From Lachnospiraceae bacterium (GTDB lineage: Bacteria > Bacillota_A > Clostridia > Lachnospirales > Lachnospiraceae), in NCBI GenBank assembly GCA_017958245.1, contig JAGDDC010000224.1, positions 1 to 6,472 on the forward strand: 6,472 nucleotides of DNA, given 5' to 3'. A program made the position numbers and the translations under genes. Numbering within the stretch: position 1 is the stretch's first letter; every line of letters begins with the position of its first letter. Below, piece after piece: positions 6,364 to 6,472 of this stretch. A model generated the notes under the pieces. It searched no databases. It had not been told where the DNA came from and saw only the letters and a program-made list of their open reading frames with translations.

Positions 6364-6470
6364 GGCTGTTCCTTTCCTCTGCTCCACTCAAAAGCGGCCT
6401 TTTCATCCGCGGCTATCTGTTCCCGAAGCTGCGAGATGTCCTCAAACTTCTTCTCTTCTCTCAGAAAATG
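6360..6470 (-). CDS. ribF: C-terminal end of a probable riboflavin kinase/FAD synthetase (RibF), 5' part outside window
   Basis: Only the last 36 residues are visible: the frame enters from the right edge at 6470 (5'-most complete codon) and ends at TGA 6362-6360. The tail has HFLREEKKFEDISQL, then an EQIAADEKAA helix. This fits the end of RibF proteins, which typically finish with a LR-E-KF motif followed by a helix of the form LK-QI-D. RibF makes FMN from riboflavin and then FAD from FMN in the cytosol. The visible part carries no catalytic residues, so the call rests on this tail motif alone. The stop overlaps the tdk start as ATGA, so the two genes are probably in one transcript with coupled translation. 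The other two frames of this strand hit stops within the first few codons, which supports this frame. Confidence 0.72.
   Translation of the reverse strand, partial: HFLREEKKFEDISQLREQIAADEKAAFEWSRGKEQP
6370..6380 (-). promoter_or_regulatory. Shine-Dalgarno deciding the tdk start
   Basis: Purine-rich AGAGGAAAGGA ending 6 bases before the ATG at 6363, located inside the end of the upstream ribF-like gene. It supports the 189-residue start over the ATG at 6387. Confidence 0.7.
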
Positions 6471-6472
6471 AA

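Noticed and set aside
6364..6387. Longer tdk start at ATG 6387
   Set aside because: The added MEQRKGTA peptide is the out-of-frame reading of the ribF end and Shine-Dalgarno region; family N-termini align with MKLYFYYGAM.

Overview
The window looks like ordinary chromosome from a Bacillota (probably Clostridia) bacterium of medium to high GC. The evidence is a Clostridia-like alanyl-tRNA synthetase with its internal cysteine-rich segment, a tlyA-nadK gene pair typical of Bacillota, purine-rich Shine-Dalgarno sites, and frequent AGG/AGA arginine and ATA isoleucine codons. No species can be named from the sequence alone.

All six genes lie on the minus strand and are packed almost without gaps, so the region is read from right to left. 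In transcription order they are: the last 36 codons of a ribF-like gene (riboflavin kinase/FAD synthetase), overlapping by 4 bases a type II thymidine kinase (tdk); a 60-base AT-rich gap; alanyl-tRNA synthetase (alaS); a soluble hybrid sensor histidine kinase 25 bases further on; tlyA (rRNA 2'-O-methyltransferase), which starts on a GTG inside the kinase gene; and, 6 bases later, nadK (NAD kinase), cut by the left edge.

The only intergenic space longer than 25 bases is between tdk and alaS. It holds a perfect consensus sigma-70/sigma-A type promoter (TTGACA, 17-base spacer, TATAAT) whose -35 box lies inside a perfect 15-base palindrome. The simplest reading is a new transcription unit alaS-kinase-tlyA-nadK, which upstream ribF-tdk transcripts may also enter because no terminator is visible.

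The products are mostly housekeeping: cofactor synthesis (FAD, NADP), nucleotide salvage, tRNA charging and ribosome modification. The odd member is the hybrid histidine kinase, placed between alaS and tlyA with no phosphotransfer or output partner in view. I found no mobile element, CRISPR array, RNA gene, phage gene or defence-like cassette. I do not think the window contains a new biological system. The points most worth a second look are the kinase's position, the alaS promoter with its palindrome, and the altered P-loop of the thymidine kinase.
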